64,000 nt of DNA from Caballeronia sp. TF1N1 (lineage in GTDB: Bacteria > Pseudomonadota > Gammaproteobacteria > Burkholderiales > Burkholderiaceae): the NCBI RefSeq assembly GCF_022878925.1, contig NZ_CP084629.1, positions 496,001 through 560,000 of the forward strand. Reading direction: 5' to 3'. Numbering within the stretch: the stretch's first letter is position 1; each line of letters begins with the position of its first letter. Position numbers and translations under genes: made by a program. The notes beneath the pieces are model-generated. The model saw only the letters and a program-made list of their open reading frames with translations, did no database searches and was not told the origin of the DNA. Below, one piece after another: positions 42,506 through 50,525 of the stretch.

Positions 42506-43195
42506 ATGACCACCACCGCGCCCACGAAAAAAGCCCCGCGACGGCCGCCGTCCGCCGTTCTCGCCCGCCCGTTGGCCTGGGAACATTACGATCTCTCGCA
42601 ATCGAATGTCATGTTCGAACGGCTCCCCGCGCCGGGCGAACTCGCGCTCTGGCTCGTGCCTACCGAATTCCGCTTCGTGTCCGCATCGAACGTCGGTCTT
42701 TGGCTCACGGTCGCCGAGCGCAAACGCGCGCGCATTCATCCAAACGCGGCGGTGGGACGGCGCTTCGGCGTCGGACGGGCGACGCTTCGGCTGCTGCTTT
42801 CCGGGGTGCTCGCGTGCCGGCAACACGAAGTGAAGCTGGAGGAAGGGCCAGAGGAACGCATCGTGGTGGCGAATCTGCGCGATGGCCAGTCGGTCGGCGT
42901 CGACATCGCTTATTGCGGTATCTGGATCGTCATTGCGATGGCGGCTGACAGAGTAGGGCTGAAGATAGCGCCGAATCTGTTCGCGCCGCGCGATACGAAA
43001 GATTTGTTCGCAGCCGCACGAGCGCGCGCGGAACGCGGTGAGGTGCGATCGCTGCAAGAGCGGGCCGCGCAGGAGACGACATGGCATACGCTTCCGCTGC
43101 TCTTGCCGGGCGAAGCGCGTGGCGCTGTCGTGCTCGAAAGACCGTTCGAACGCGTGCGAGCGTTTGGCTGGGAGCGTCCGTTCGATGCAATTTGA
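42506..43195 (+). CDS. 4'-phosphopantetheinyl transferase-like protein lacking the second motif
   Basis: 229 residues from ATG 42506; longer in-frame starts exist up to 42350. The N-terminal half resembles Sfp-type enzymes: ELALWLVPTEF, AERKRARIHPNAAVGRRFGVGRATLRLLLSGVLAC, and QSVGVDIAY in the position of the first motif (VGVDIE). The acidic residue after VGVDI is replaced by alanine, and the second motif (W/F-x-x-KE-A-x-x-K) is absent. The C-terminal half reads differently (KDLFAAARARAERGEV). It is probably catalytically dead or a diverged relative. No NRPS/PKS genes nearby. Confidence 0.5.
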   Translation: MTTTAPTKKAPRRPPSAVLARPLAWEHYDLSQSNVMFERLPAPGELALWLVPTEFRFVSASNVGLWLTVAERKRARIHPNAAVGRRFGVGRATLRLLLSGVLACRQHEVKLEEGPEERIVVANLRDGQSVGVDIAYCGIWIVIAMAADRVGLKIAPNLFAPRDTKDLFAAARARAERGEVRSLQERAAQETTWHTLPLLLPGEARGAVVLERPFERVRAFGWERPFDAI

Positions 43196-43271
43196 CCAAC
43201 GGCGCTAAGCGTCCGCTAAGGAATCGATTGTTATTCTGCGGAGACTCACGGCTCTCACGGAATACTTCGAC

Positions 43272-44060
43272 ATGCAAATCAATACGGAAACGCAGGACCG
43301 ACACGACCTCAAGGTGCCGGCCGTCACGCTCGGCTTCTGGCTCATCAAGATTGCGGCGACGACGCTCGGCGAGACCGGCGGCGATTGGGTCACGATGTCG
43401 CTGAATCTCGGCTATCTGGTGGGTTCCGCGATTTTCGCGATCCTGTTCGTCGGCTTCGTCATGGCGCAGGTGCGGGCGAAGGGCTTCCATCCGTCGTTCT
43501 ACTGGATCACCATCGTCGCGACCACGACGCTCGGAACCACGCTCGCCGACTTTGCCGATCGCTCCGTTGGGCTCGGTTATCCGGGCGGCGTCTCGTTGAT
43601 CGTCGTGTGCCTGGTGCTGTGCATCTTTCTTTGGTATCGCGTGGAAGGAACGGTCGCGGTGTCGAGCGTGACCACACCGCGCGCCGAATGGTTCTACTGG
43701 ATCACGATCCTGTTCTCGCAAACGCTGGGCACCGCCGTCGGCGACTGGCTCGCAGGCGACGATCGCGGCGGTCTCGGCCTCGGCTACGAAGTGAGCGCGC
43801 TGATTTTCGGCACGCTGCTGCTTGCCGTGTGCCTGATGTACTTCTTTACGCAGATTTCCCACACGCTGCTCTTTTGGCTCGCGTTCGTGCTGACGCGGCC
43901 GCTCGGCGCCACGCTGGGCGATTTCTTCGATAAACCCGTCGACCAGGGTGGACTCGCTTTCAGCCGCTTCACGGCTTCGGTCGTTCTCATCGTGGCGATG
44001 GTCGCGGCTGTGTGGATCACGGATCGAGTCGATAAGCGCAAGGCTGCGGCGTATCCGTGA
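43272..44060 (+). CDS. COG4705-type membrane protein with four internal repeats
   Basis: 262-residue integral membrane protein with about eight helices. The helix-loop unit with a TLG...GD core recurs four times: AATTLGETGGD, TTTLGTTLADFAD, SQTLGTAVGDWLAGD and TRPLGATLGDFFDKP, each followed by GLG(Y)-type or similar residues and another helix. This points to an internally duplicated channel- or carrier-like fold. The family is conserved in proteobacteria, but no function is established. Start ATG 43272. The preceding stretch (43196-43271) holds the probable promoter. Confidence 0.8.
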   Translation: MQINTETQDRHDLKVPAVTLGFWLIKIAATTLGETGGDWVTMSLNLGYLVGSAIFAILFVGFVMAQVRAKGFHPSFYWITIVATTTLGTTLADFADRSVGLGYPGGVSLIVVCLVLCIFLWYRVEGTVAVSSVTTPRAEWFYWITILFSQTLGTAVGDWLAGDDRGGLGLGYEVSALIFGTLLLAVCLMYFFTQISHTLLFWLAFVLTRPLGATLGDFFDKPVDQGGLAFSRFTASVVLIVAMVAAVWITDRVDKRKAAAYP

Positions 44061-44216
44061 CCTGAGTCACGCAAAAAAGAATTTTGACGCGCTATCATCC
44101 GGGAAAACCCGTATTTGTCCGAGTGCCGGCGATCCCGGCCGACGACGAATCGGCATTGTCCCTTTGCATCGGCGCCGGCCAAAAGCCGTGTCCGATCTCC
44201 GACCGGATGTCGACCC

Positions 44217-46064
44217 ATGATTGCGATCGTCTTTCGACGAGCGGCTGACCGCCTGCTCGTAGCAGATCCCGGCCTCGCGCGCTTCGTCACGGCGCTTCGT
44301 GCGACGCTCGCCACGTTGATTAGCGCCTTCATCTGCATCGAAGTGGCCGCGCGATTCGGGTCACCGCCGGTGGTCGCCGGACTAGCCGTGCTGTTCTGCA
44401 TGATCGCCCCGCTGTTTTTGCGCGATCACACGCTGCGCGGCTGGTTAGTCTCCCTCTCTTCCCTCTATCTCGTCGCCGTATCGAGCTTTGCCACGGCGGC
44501 CGCGCTCGATGTCGTGCCCTTCGTCGCCGATGCGGTGTTCATCGCGCTGCTCTTCGCCGGCATGCTGGTGCAGGCTTGCGGACCTCGAGCGCTTGGTAGC
44601 GCGCTGATCGGCATCGTGGCTTTTTACTTTGGCGTGTATCTGCATCCATCGGCGAACGAGGCTGGTTTGATTCTCGCGCTGTCGATGGTGGCGCCGTGCG
44701 TGATCGTGTGCGTCGCGCGCGGAATCGTGCCGCAACGCCGTATCGCCGCGATACAACTGGCGATTCGCACCGTCGCCTTGCGCGCAAGAGACGTGCTCCG
44801 CGAAACGCACCGCGCGGGGCGCATGCACACGGCGCTGTCCTCGATGAACGAAGCGGCCATCGCCTTCGAAGACCGGCTCGCGCTTCTAGACCCGGACGAC
44901 GCCGGCGCGCTGCGCGAAGCGCTCGTGGAACTCGAAGTCGCCGCAGGCCAATATGTCTTCGATGCAACGAGCCGCCCCGCACGCGAAAGCGCCTTCCGCT
45001 CGGCGATTGCGAAGCTCGAAGGCATCGAAACGACGGATTCGAAGCGCAAGAACGCGCCGCCGCCGCGCAAGAGAATCGACATGAGCCAGCTACGCACGAG
45101 CCTTTCATGGCTGCCCGCCTTGCGCACGGGCGCGGCAGCGCTGATGGCCATGCTCGCGGGTCACGTGCTGTCGTCGGAGCGCTGGTTCTGGGCCGTCATC
45201 ACGGTGTTCGTCGTGTTCCTCGGTACGCGTTCGCGCGGCGACACGCTGTATCGCGCCATGCAGCGCATTGCCGGAACACTCGCGGGCGGACTGGTCAGCG
45301 CGCTTCTGGTGACGAGTCTGCACGATCAGCCCGCCGCGATTGCAGCCGCCATGCTGCTCTGCGTTTTCGGTTGGGCGTACTTCATCATGAGCGCATACGG
45401 GCCGGGCGTGTTCTTCATCACCGTGCTCGTGGGTCTGGTCTATGGCGGTCTCGGCCTTGCCGTGCAACCGCTCGTCGAACTGCGGATCGAAGAAGTGGCC
45501 ATAGGATGCCTCGCCGCCTTGATCGCCGCGTTCACCGTCAAGCCGCTCGATACCACGAGCCATATCGAGGCGCGCTTCGTCGGCGTGGTCGATGCCTTGA
45601 TCGAAGGCGTGAGCGCGGCTTCAGCCAATGCGGATGAAAACCAGGGAGGGGCCGCCGCCGCGGTCAGAGCGCTGGATCGTCAATGGCACGACTTCCGCGT
45701 TGCATTGCGTCCGCAGCGCGTCTTTGTTTGGGAGCCGCGTTACGAGCAGATCGCCGGAGCCTTGCAGTGCTGCGTCCACAACGTGCGCGCCATGCTCAGC
45801 GAGCGCTCCGATACGCGACAGGATGCTGGCAGCGAACACAGCTTCGGCTCGGTGATGGCGCGGCTGGAAAGCATACGCGCGCGTTATGCACGGCCGATAC
45901 GCCACACGTCTCCTATCGATACCCGCACCAGCGATGCACTCGTCTCGCTCGATGGCGCCGTCGCGCTGCTTGCGTCACGCATTCGCGATGCGCAAGCCAG
46001 CCGCGATATCTCCGTCACGTGGCGCACGCTTGCTTCGTTACGGGCGCGAATCGGCTTCCATTAA
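44217..46064 (+). CDS. FUSC family protein (aromatic acid exporter-like)
   Basis: 615 residues from ATG 44217. Duplicated architecture of the FUSC/AaeB/YccS type: a first membrane bundle (about 22-165) and a cytoplasmic helical domain (about 170-300). A second bundle begins RTSLSWLPALRTGAAALMAMLAGHVLS, with the family segment RSRGDTLYRAMQRIAGTLAGGLVSALLV, followed by a C-terminal helical domain. Members form inner-membrane parts of efflux systems for aromatic acids or fusaric acid. No HlyD-type adaptor is next to it. The convergent LysR gene at 46083 may or may not regulate it. Confidence 0.88.
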   Translation: MIAIVFRRAADRLLVADPGLARFVTALRATLATLISAFICIEVAARFGSPPVVAGLAVLFCMIAPLFLRDHTLRGWLVSLSSLYLVAVSSFATAAALDVVPFVADAVFIALLFAGMLVQACGPRALGSALIGIVAFYFGVYLHPSANEAGLILALSMVAPCVIVCVARGIVPQRRIAAIQLAIRTVALRARDVLRETHRAGRMHTALSSMNEAAIAFEDRLALLDPDDAGALREALVELEVAAGQYVFDATSRPARESAFRSAIAKLEGIETTDSKRKNAPPPRKRIDMSQLRTSLSWLPALRTGAAALMAMLAGHVLSSERWFWAVITVFVVFLGTRSRGDTLYRAMQRIAGTLAGGLVSALLVTSLHDQPAAIAAAMLLCVFGWAYFIMSAYGPGVFFITVLVGLVYGGLGLAVQPLVELRIEEVAIGCLAALIAAFTVKPLDTTSHIEARFVGVVDALIEGVSAASANADENQGGAAAAVRALDRQWHDFRVALRPQRVFVWEPRYEQIAGALQCCVHNVRAMLSERSDTRQDAGSEHSFGSVMARLESIRARYARPIRHTSPIDTRTSDALVSLDGAVALLASRIRDAQASRDISVTWRTLASLRARIGFH

Positions 46065-46082
46065 GGCAGACGGCACGTGCGG

Positions 46083-47009
46083 TTAATTGTCGAGATAAGG
46101 CGCGAGGTCTCGCGTCGCATCCGCGAATTTGGCGCTCAGATAATCGAGCAGCGCCCGCACGCGCGGCGCCATGTACTGACGCCGCTGAAACAACGCATGC
46201 ACGGGCGTGTCGGGGCAACGCCATTCGGGCAGCAGAACCTCGAGCCTGCCAGCCTGCAGATCCGCGCCGATGTCCCATATGGACTTCATCGCCACACCGT
46301 GTCCTTCGAGCGCCCATTGCCGCGCGAGTGCGCCATCGTTCGTCTCGCGTGCATGCGTGAGCGGAGCGGTGAAATTCTCGCTGTGGGCATCGCGCATGAA
46401 ACGCCATTCGTTCGCCACGCCAGCAGCTGAACTCAGCAAAATGAAGCGATGCCGAGCGAGCGCCGCGACGTTCTCCGGCCTGCCATGCGCCTCGATATAA
46501 GCCGGTGACGCGCATAGCGTGCGACGGTTCGGCGCCATGCGCTTGGCGATCATCGTGCTGTCGGCGGGCACGCCGAAACGGATCGCGAGGTCGATATCGT
46601 CGAGTAGCAAATGCGACAGCGAGTCCGACAACACCAACGCAATGCTGACCTCGGGATGCATCTCGTTGAAGGCGTCGAGCCATTGCGTGAGGACATGGCG
46701 GCCGAAATCCGACGTGGCCGAGACGCGCAACTTGCCGCTCACCACGGCGCGTCCGGCGTGCAGCGCGGCGTGGGCGTCGTCGAGTGTTTGTAGCGCGTGC
46801 TGGCAGTGCGACAGGTATGTGCGGCCTTCGTCGGTCAGTCTCAGACTGCGCGTGGTGCGCTCGAAGAGTTGCACGCCGAGCGCGCTTTCGAGTCGCACGA
46901 GCCGCGCGCTGGCCGCAGCCGGCGATAGATCGAGCTTGCGGCCGGCCGCCGAAAGACTGCCGAGCGCCGCTGCTTCGACGAAAAGCCGGATGTCACCCAG
47001 GTTATCCAC
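46083..47009 (-). CDS. LysR family transcriptional regulator
   Basis: 308 residues from GTG 47009, chosen because GGAG lies about ten bases upstream and it places the start right before the winged helix (LGDIRLFVEAAALGSLSAAGRKLDLSPAAASARLVRLESALG). An ATG 60 bases further upstream is possible. The effector domain follows, with GKLRVSATSDFGRHVLTQWLDAFNEMHPEV and DDIDLAIRFGVPADS. It belongs to the subgroup that resembles DsdC/AaeR-like regulators. It is last in a minus-strand row after a cupin and an NTF2-like gene. Targets unknown. Confidence 0.88.
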   Translation of the reverse strand: MDNLGDIRLFVEAAALGSLSAAGRKLDLSPAAASARLVRLESALGVQLFERTTRSLRLTDEGRTYLSHCQHALQTLDDAHAALHAGRAVVSGKLRVSATSDFGRHVLTQWLDAFNEMHPEVSIALVLSDSLSHLLLDDIDLAIRFGVPADSTMIAKRMAPNRRTLCASPAYIEAHGRPENVAALARHRFILLSSAAGVANEWRFMRDAHSENFTAPLTHARETNDGALARQWALEGHGVAMKSIWDIGADLQAGRLEVLLPEWRCPDTPVHALFQRRQYMAPRVRALLDYLSAKFADATRDLAPYLDN

Positions 47010-47079
47010 GCGCTGCCGCTCCAGGTTTGGTAGGTGGGACGATCGCGCCGAGGTGCGCGTGGGTATCATACCCGCGCCC

Positions 47080-47619
47080 TTATTTGCTCACCACGCCGAG
47101 TTGCTGCAGGAAAGCGAGGTTGTCTTCGAGATGCCAATTGTCGGTAATCTTGCCGTCGCGGATACGGTAGATATCGGTCGCGATGAAATCCACCGGTTGT
47201 CCGTTGCCCTGCACGCCGTTGAACGTGCCGGTGAAATGCCCCGTGAAGTGCAGATGCGTGACGACGCGGTCGCCCGCGACGATCATCTGTTCGACCGCAG
47301 CGTGGACGTCCGGCACGGCTGCATGAAACGTTTTCGATGCAGTCAGCGGCCCGGCAATGCCCTGCGGGCGGCCGGGCGGCAGCGTGCGGTCCGTGAAGTC
47401 GTCGGCGAGCGCGGCGCGTGCCTGAGCTTCGTCGCCGGTAGTCCAGAACGTGTCGTAGGTGCGGGCCGCGTGAATCTGCCGCGCCGCCTGCTGCTTCGAC
47501 AGAGTTTTGTCGACGATAAGCGTCTGCGGCTCGACGAGGCTGTCGGCGGCGGACGCCGGCAGCGCACTTGCAACAAGTGCTGCACCAAGGGCAGCGGACA
47601 CGATACGTAAGAGCGACAT
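47080..47619 (-). CDS. Exported NTF2-like (SnoaL/ester cyclase type) protein
   Basis: 179 residues with a signal peptide (MSLLRIVSAALGAALVASALPASA). The mature part has the NTF2-like/SnoaL cone fold pattern: YDTFWTTGDEAQARAALADDFTDRTLPPGRPQG, VEQMIVAGDRVVTHLHFTGHFTGTF, and ATDIYRIRDGKITDNWHLEDNLAFLQQLG. Such proteins are predicted ester cyclases or polyketide-cyclase relatives; periplasmic members are common in Burkholderiales, with unknown substrates. It lies between the cupin and LysR genes on the same strand. Confidence 0.82.
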   Translation of the reverse strand: MSLLRIVSAALGAALVASALPASAADSLVEPQTLIVDKTLSKQQAARQIHAARTYDTFWTTGDEAQARAALADDFTDRTLPPGRPQGIAGPLTASKTFHAAVPDVHAAVEQMIVAGDRVVTHLHFTGHFTGTFNGVQGNGQPVDFIATDIYRIRDGKITDNWHLEDNLAFLQQLGVVSK

Positions 47620-47790
47620 GACGTTCTCCGTGAATGGCTGTTCGTATGAGGTTTAAGCGGCGCAACGCGGACTCGGTTATTGCTTGCAATGCGCCTTGCA
47701 TGAAAGCCATTCTGCGTTCCTCGATGTCGCTTGATAATGGGTCTGCCTCTTGAATGATTCTTCAGCGAAACCAAAAAGTGCCGCGCGTCT

Positions 47791-48258
47791 TCAAGCCGTC
47801 GCGGCCGGCGGATAAATCGTGATGCCGAAGCGCGACGCAGCCTCGCGCATGCGGGCCTTGTCCGCGTCGGTCGGGTCGTGCGGGACGACCTGGCCGCTTT
47901 GCGCATCGGCACAAGCATCGACGAAGCGGTCGAAGCCTGCGGGCGTGCAGATCACGAGATAACGGGCTGTCTGCGCGCCTGAATTGATGAGCTGATGCTG
48001 CGAGCCACGCGGCAGCACCACGGTCGAGCCAGCCAGCAAGCGATGCCGCGTACCATCGACGATGGCCTCCAGTTCGCCTTCCAGCATCAGCAGCGTCTCT
48101 TCCTCATTCTCGTGACGATGCATGGGTGTGGCGCGTCCGGCGGGCGAGAACATTTCCAGCATGCAGTAAGCATCGTCCGTATGATTGCCGGACACGAGCA
48201 GGCGAGCGCGGGAACCGCCGAAATCGTATTCGACCGGGTTATCGTTCAACATGGACAT
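47791..48258 (-). CDS. Cupin-domain protein
   Basis: 155 residues, single cupin barrel: motif 1 PMHRHENEEETLLMLEGELEAIVDG with three possible metal ligands (H, H, E), and motif 2 GSTVVLPRGSQHQLIN with the fourth histidine. Cytoplasmic, no signal. The C-terminal PHDPTDADKARMREAASRFGITIYPP tail is common in quercetinase-like or small sensor cupins. It is divergent from the LysR gene at 48403, which probably controls it. Confidence 0.85.
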   Translation of the reverse strand: MSMLNDNPVEYDFGGSRARLLVSGNHTDDAYCMLEMFSPAGRATPMHRHENEEETLLMLEGELEAIVDGTRHRLLAGSTVVLPRGSQHQLINSGAQTARYLVICTPAGFDRFVDACADAQSGQVVPHDPTDADKARMREAASRFGITIYPPAATA

Positions 48259-48402
48259 GCAAGATTCTCCATATAGTTCGTATCACGTACTAATGAGACA
48301 TGAGCCGAAATCACTCTCACCGCGCTACTCTACGCGAATATCGGCCATGCATTGGGGGCAGCCGTGCCACGTCTTTCACGTTAATCTGTCGCGAATGACG
48401 CC

Positions 48403-49287
48403 ATGAAGAATCTCAGCCAGTTCGTTAATTTTTCTGCTGTGGCGCGCCACGGCAGCTTTGCGCAAGCAGCACGTGAACTCGGGCTTGCGCCTTCATCCGT
48501 GGCGAAAAGCGTCGCACGCTTAGAAAAGGATCTCGGCGCGCGGCTGTTTCACCGGACCACGCGCGCTGTCACGCTCACCGAAGAAGGACGCGCGCTGTTT
48601 GCGAAAAGCGCGCGCTTGCTCGAAGAAATCGAAGCGCTCGATCTGGACTCTGTCAGCGACAACGACGAGCCCGCAGGCGTGCTGCGCATTGGCGCACCGA
48701 TAGGCTATGGCGTGCGTGTCGTGTTGCCGGTGCTCGCGCGTCTGCGCGAACGTTATCCGCTACTCGAATTCGATCTGCGTCTTTCCGATGGACGCGTGAG
48801 TCTCACCGACGAAGGACTCGATGCGTCGATCCGCTTCGGCGAGCTCGAAGACTCGTCGCTGATTGCGCAAAAGATCGACGAACAGGCGCTCGTGTTGTGC
48901 GCGAGTCCGACGTATCTCTCGCGGCACGCAAGAATTCGCGCGGTGAGGCACCTCGAAGATCACACGTTGATTGCGTTTCGTCTGCCGACGAACGGGCGCG
49001 ACCGGCCGCTCGAATTCATCGAGAACGGAGAAAAGGTATCGGTGGAACCGCAAGCGCCGTTTCGCATCAGTCACGGCGAGGCGCTGGCGGAGGCGGCGTT
49101 GCTCGGTATCGGCCTTGCGCAGATGCCCGAGTTCTTCGCGCGTCAGTATCTCGCGGCGGGCGCGCTCGTCGAAGTGCTGGCGAATTGCCGCCCCGCGCCG
49201 CTTGCCGTGAATCTCGTGCTGCCGGGCTCGCGTGTGCGGCCCGCGCGGGTACGCGCGTTGATCGAAGCATTCACGGCAAGTGCCTGA
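48403..49287 (+). CDS. LysR family transcriptional regulator
   Basis: 294 residues. Winged helix at the N-terminus (MKNLSQFVNFSAVARHGSFAQAARELGLAPSSVAKSVARLEKDLGARLFHRTTRAVTL region), then a substrate-binding domain with GVLRIGAPIGYGVRVVLPVLARLRERYP and the EALAEAALLGIGLAQMPEF segment. It belongs to the group of LysR proteins typically divergent from their target; here the divergent gene is the cupin at 47791, with a 144-base spacer in between. Ligand unknown. Confidence 0.9.
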   Translation: MKNLSQFVNFSAVARHGSFAQAARELGLAPSSVAKSVARLEKDLGARLFHRTTRAVTLTEEGRALFAKSARLLEEIEALDLDSVSDNDEPAGVLRIGAPIGYGVRVVLPVLARLRERYPLLEFDLRLSDGRVSLTDEGLDASIRFGELEDSSLIAQKIDEQALVLCASPTYLSRHARIRAVRHLEDHTLIAFRLPTNGRDRPLEFIENGEKVSVEPQAPFRISHGEALAEAALLGIGLAQMPEFFARQYLAAGALVEVLANCRPAPLAVNLVLPGSRVRPARVRALIEAFTASA

Positions 49288-49298
49288 CGCGCAAAGCC

Positions 49299-49679
49299 TC
49301 AATGGCCCGTTTCGCGCTTGCTCTGCTCGGCGACGGTGAGAATGGCTTCGGGCATGACCTCGAGGCGCGCCTTGGGAATGGGGTCGCCGCTTTCGTCGGA
49401 AAGACCGTAGCTGCCTTCCTCGATTTTTTGCAGCGCGCGCTGGATGTCGGCGATACGCAAGTCGTTCACGTTGCGCAGCGCCTGATTCGATACGTATTGC
49501 TCGCGTCGCTGTGCGTCGTCTTCGTATTCCTCGGCTTCGGCGCCTTGTTCTTCCTGTAGATTTCGCTCGCTCGCAATCGTGCCTTCTTCGTTGCCGAGCA
49601 ATTCGCGCTGCAATGCTTCCAGACGTTCGCGCTGCTTTGCGATGAACTCGTCACTCAAGCCGTTTTCGTCGGTGGCCAT
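49299..49679 (-). CDS. DksA/TraR-like protein without zinc-finger cysteines
   Basis: 126 residues. Long helical hairpin (LSDEFIAKQRERLEALQRELLGNEEG ... QALRNVNDLRIADIQRALQKIEEGSYGL) with an acidic tip (EYEDDAQRRE). The C-terminal globular region follows the DksA pattern GxYGxxxxxGxPIPxxRLxxxPxAxxxxxxQ. All four zinc-ligand positions are replaced (GLSDESGDP..., TVAEQ), and the protein contains no cysteine at all. It probably binds the RNA polymerase secondary channel like DksA but is insensitive to zinc or thiol oxidation (inference). Monocistronic. Confidence 0.85.
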   Translation of the reverse strand: MATDENGLSDEFIAKQRERLEALQRELLGNEEGTIASERNLQEEQGAEAEEYEDDAQRREQYVSNQALRNVNDLRIADIQRALQKIEEGSYGLSDESGDPIPKARLEVMPEAILTVAEQSKRETGH

Positions 49680-49778
49680 GATGGTGCCTCGAGTAAGTGT
49701 TCATCAAACGTACGCTTCGGCAGTCGGCATTGTCAAGGCAACTTGTTCGTGGCCGTGCTCCGACAAAAGCCGGACCGC

Positions 49779-50465
49779 TCAGGTCTCGCTCCACATGCGC
49801 AGCAGATTGTGATAGCAGCCGACCAGCGTTCGCTTTGCGGCTTCATCGCCTTGCGTGGCGTTCAGGCGTTGAATGGAGTTGTCGAGATCGAAGAGGAGGG
49901 CGCGTTGAGCGTCGTCGCGCACGAGGCTTTGCGCCCAGAAGAAGCTCGACACGCGTGCGCCGCGCGTCACGGGCCGTACTTGATGCAGGCTCGTCGCGGG
50001 ATAAACGATCGCATGTCCCGCGGGCAATTTCACTTCCTGCACGCCATACGTGTCTTCTATGACGAGTTCGCCGCCATCGTAGTCTTCGGGACGGGACAGG
50101 AAGAGCGTGACGGAGACGTCGGTACGCACGCGTGCGCCATGACCCGGCACGATACGGATTGCGCCATCGACATGACTGCCGAAGTGCATGCCGCCTTCGT
50201 AGCGATTGAAGAGCGGTGGATACACGCGATTGGGCAGCACCGCGCTGATGAAGAGCGGATGCCGTTCGAGCGCGCCGACGATGGCGTCGCCCATTTCATG
50301 CGCAATGGGCGAGCCTTCCGCGATCTGCCGGTTATGTTTGACCGGCGCGCCCTGATAGCCAGCGGTTGCGCGGCCGTCGACCCATGAGTCCGTGGCGGCT
50401 TCAAGCCGTGCGCGCATGGCGGCGGCATCTTCGGGCGTGAGAACGCCGGGTATGGAGAGGATCAT
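49779..50465 (-). CDS. piuC: Fe(II)/2-oxoglutarate-dependent PKHD-type hydroxylase PiuC
   Basis: 228 residues. Iron ligands H98 and D100 (GSHVDG) and H161 (SLHQVRPV), plus the 2-oxoglutarate arginine near 169-171 (TRGAR). The order [47 protein letters not shown] is that of PiuC/YbiX. It starts 60 bases after the end of a TonB-dependent catecholate receptor on the same strand, the well-known fiu-ybiX / piuA-piuC pairing. It is therefore likely iron-regulated and involved in processing or tolerating catechol siderophores. Confidence 0.93.
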   Translation of the reverse strand: MILSIPGVLTPEDAAAMRARLEAATDSWVDGRATAGYQGAPVKHNRQIAEGSPIAHEMGDAIVGALERHPLFISAVLPNRVYPPLFNRYEGGMHFGSHVDGAIRIVPGHGARVRTDVSVTLFLSRPEDYDGGELVIEDTYGVQEVKLPAGHAIVYPATSLHQVRPVTRGARVSSFFWAQSLVRDDAQRALLFDLDNSIQRLNATQGDEAAKRTLVGCYHNLLRMWSET

Positions 50466-50525
50466 CGTTCTGACTTTTCAACTGCGCGCGCCGCGCCTTG
50501 ATTCGGCGTGGCGCGCGCAGGCACA

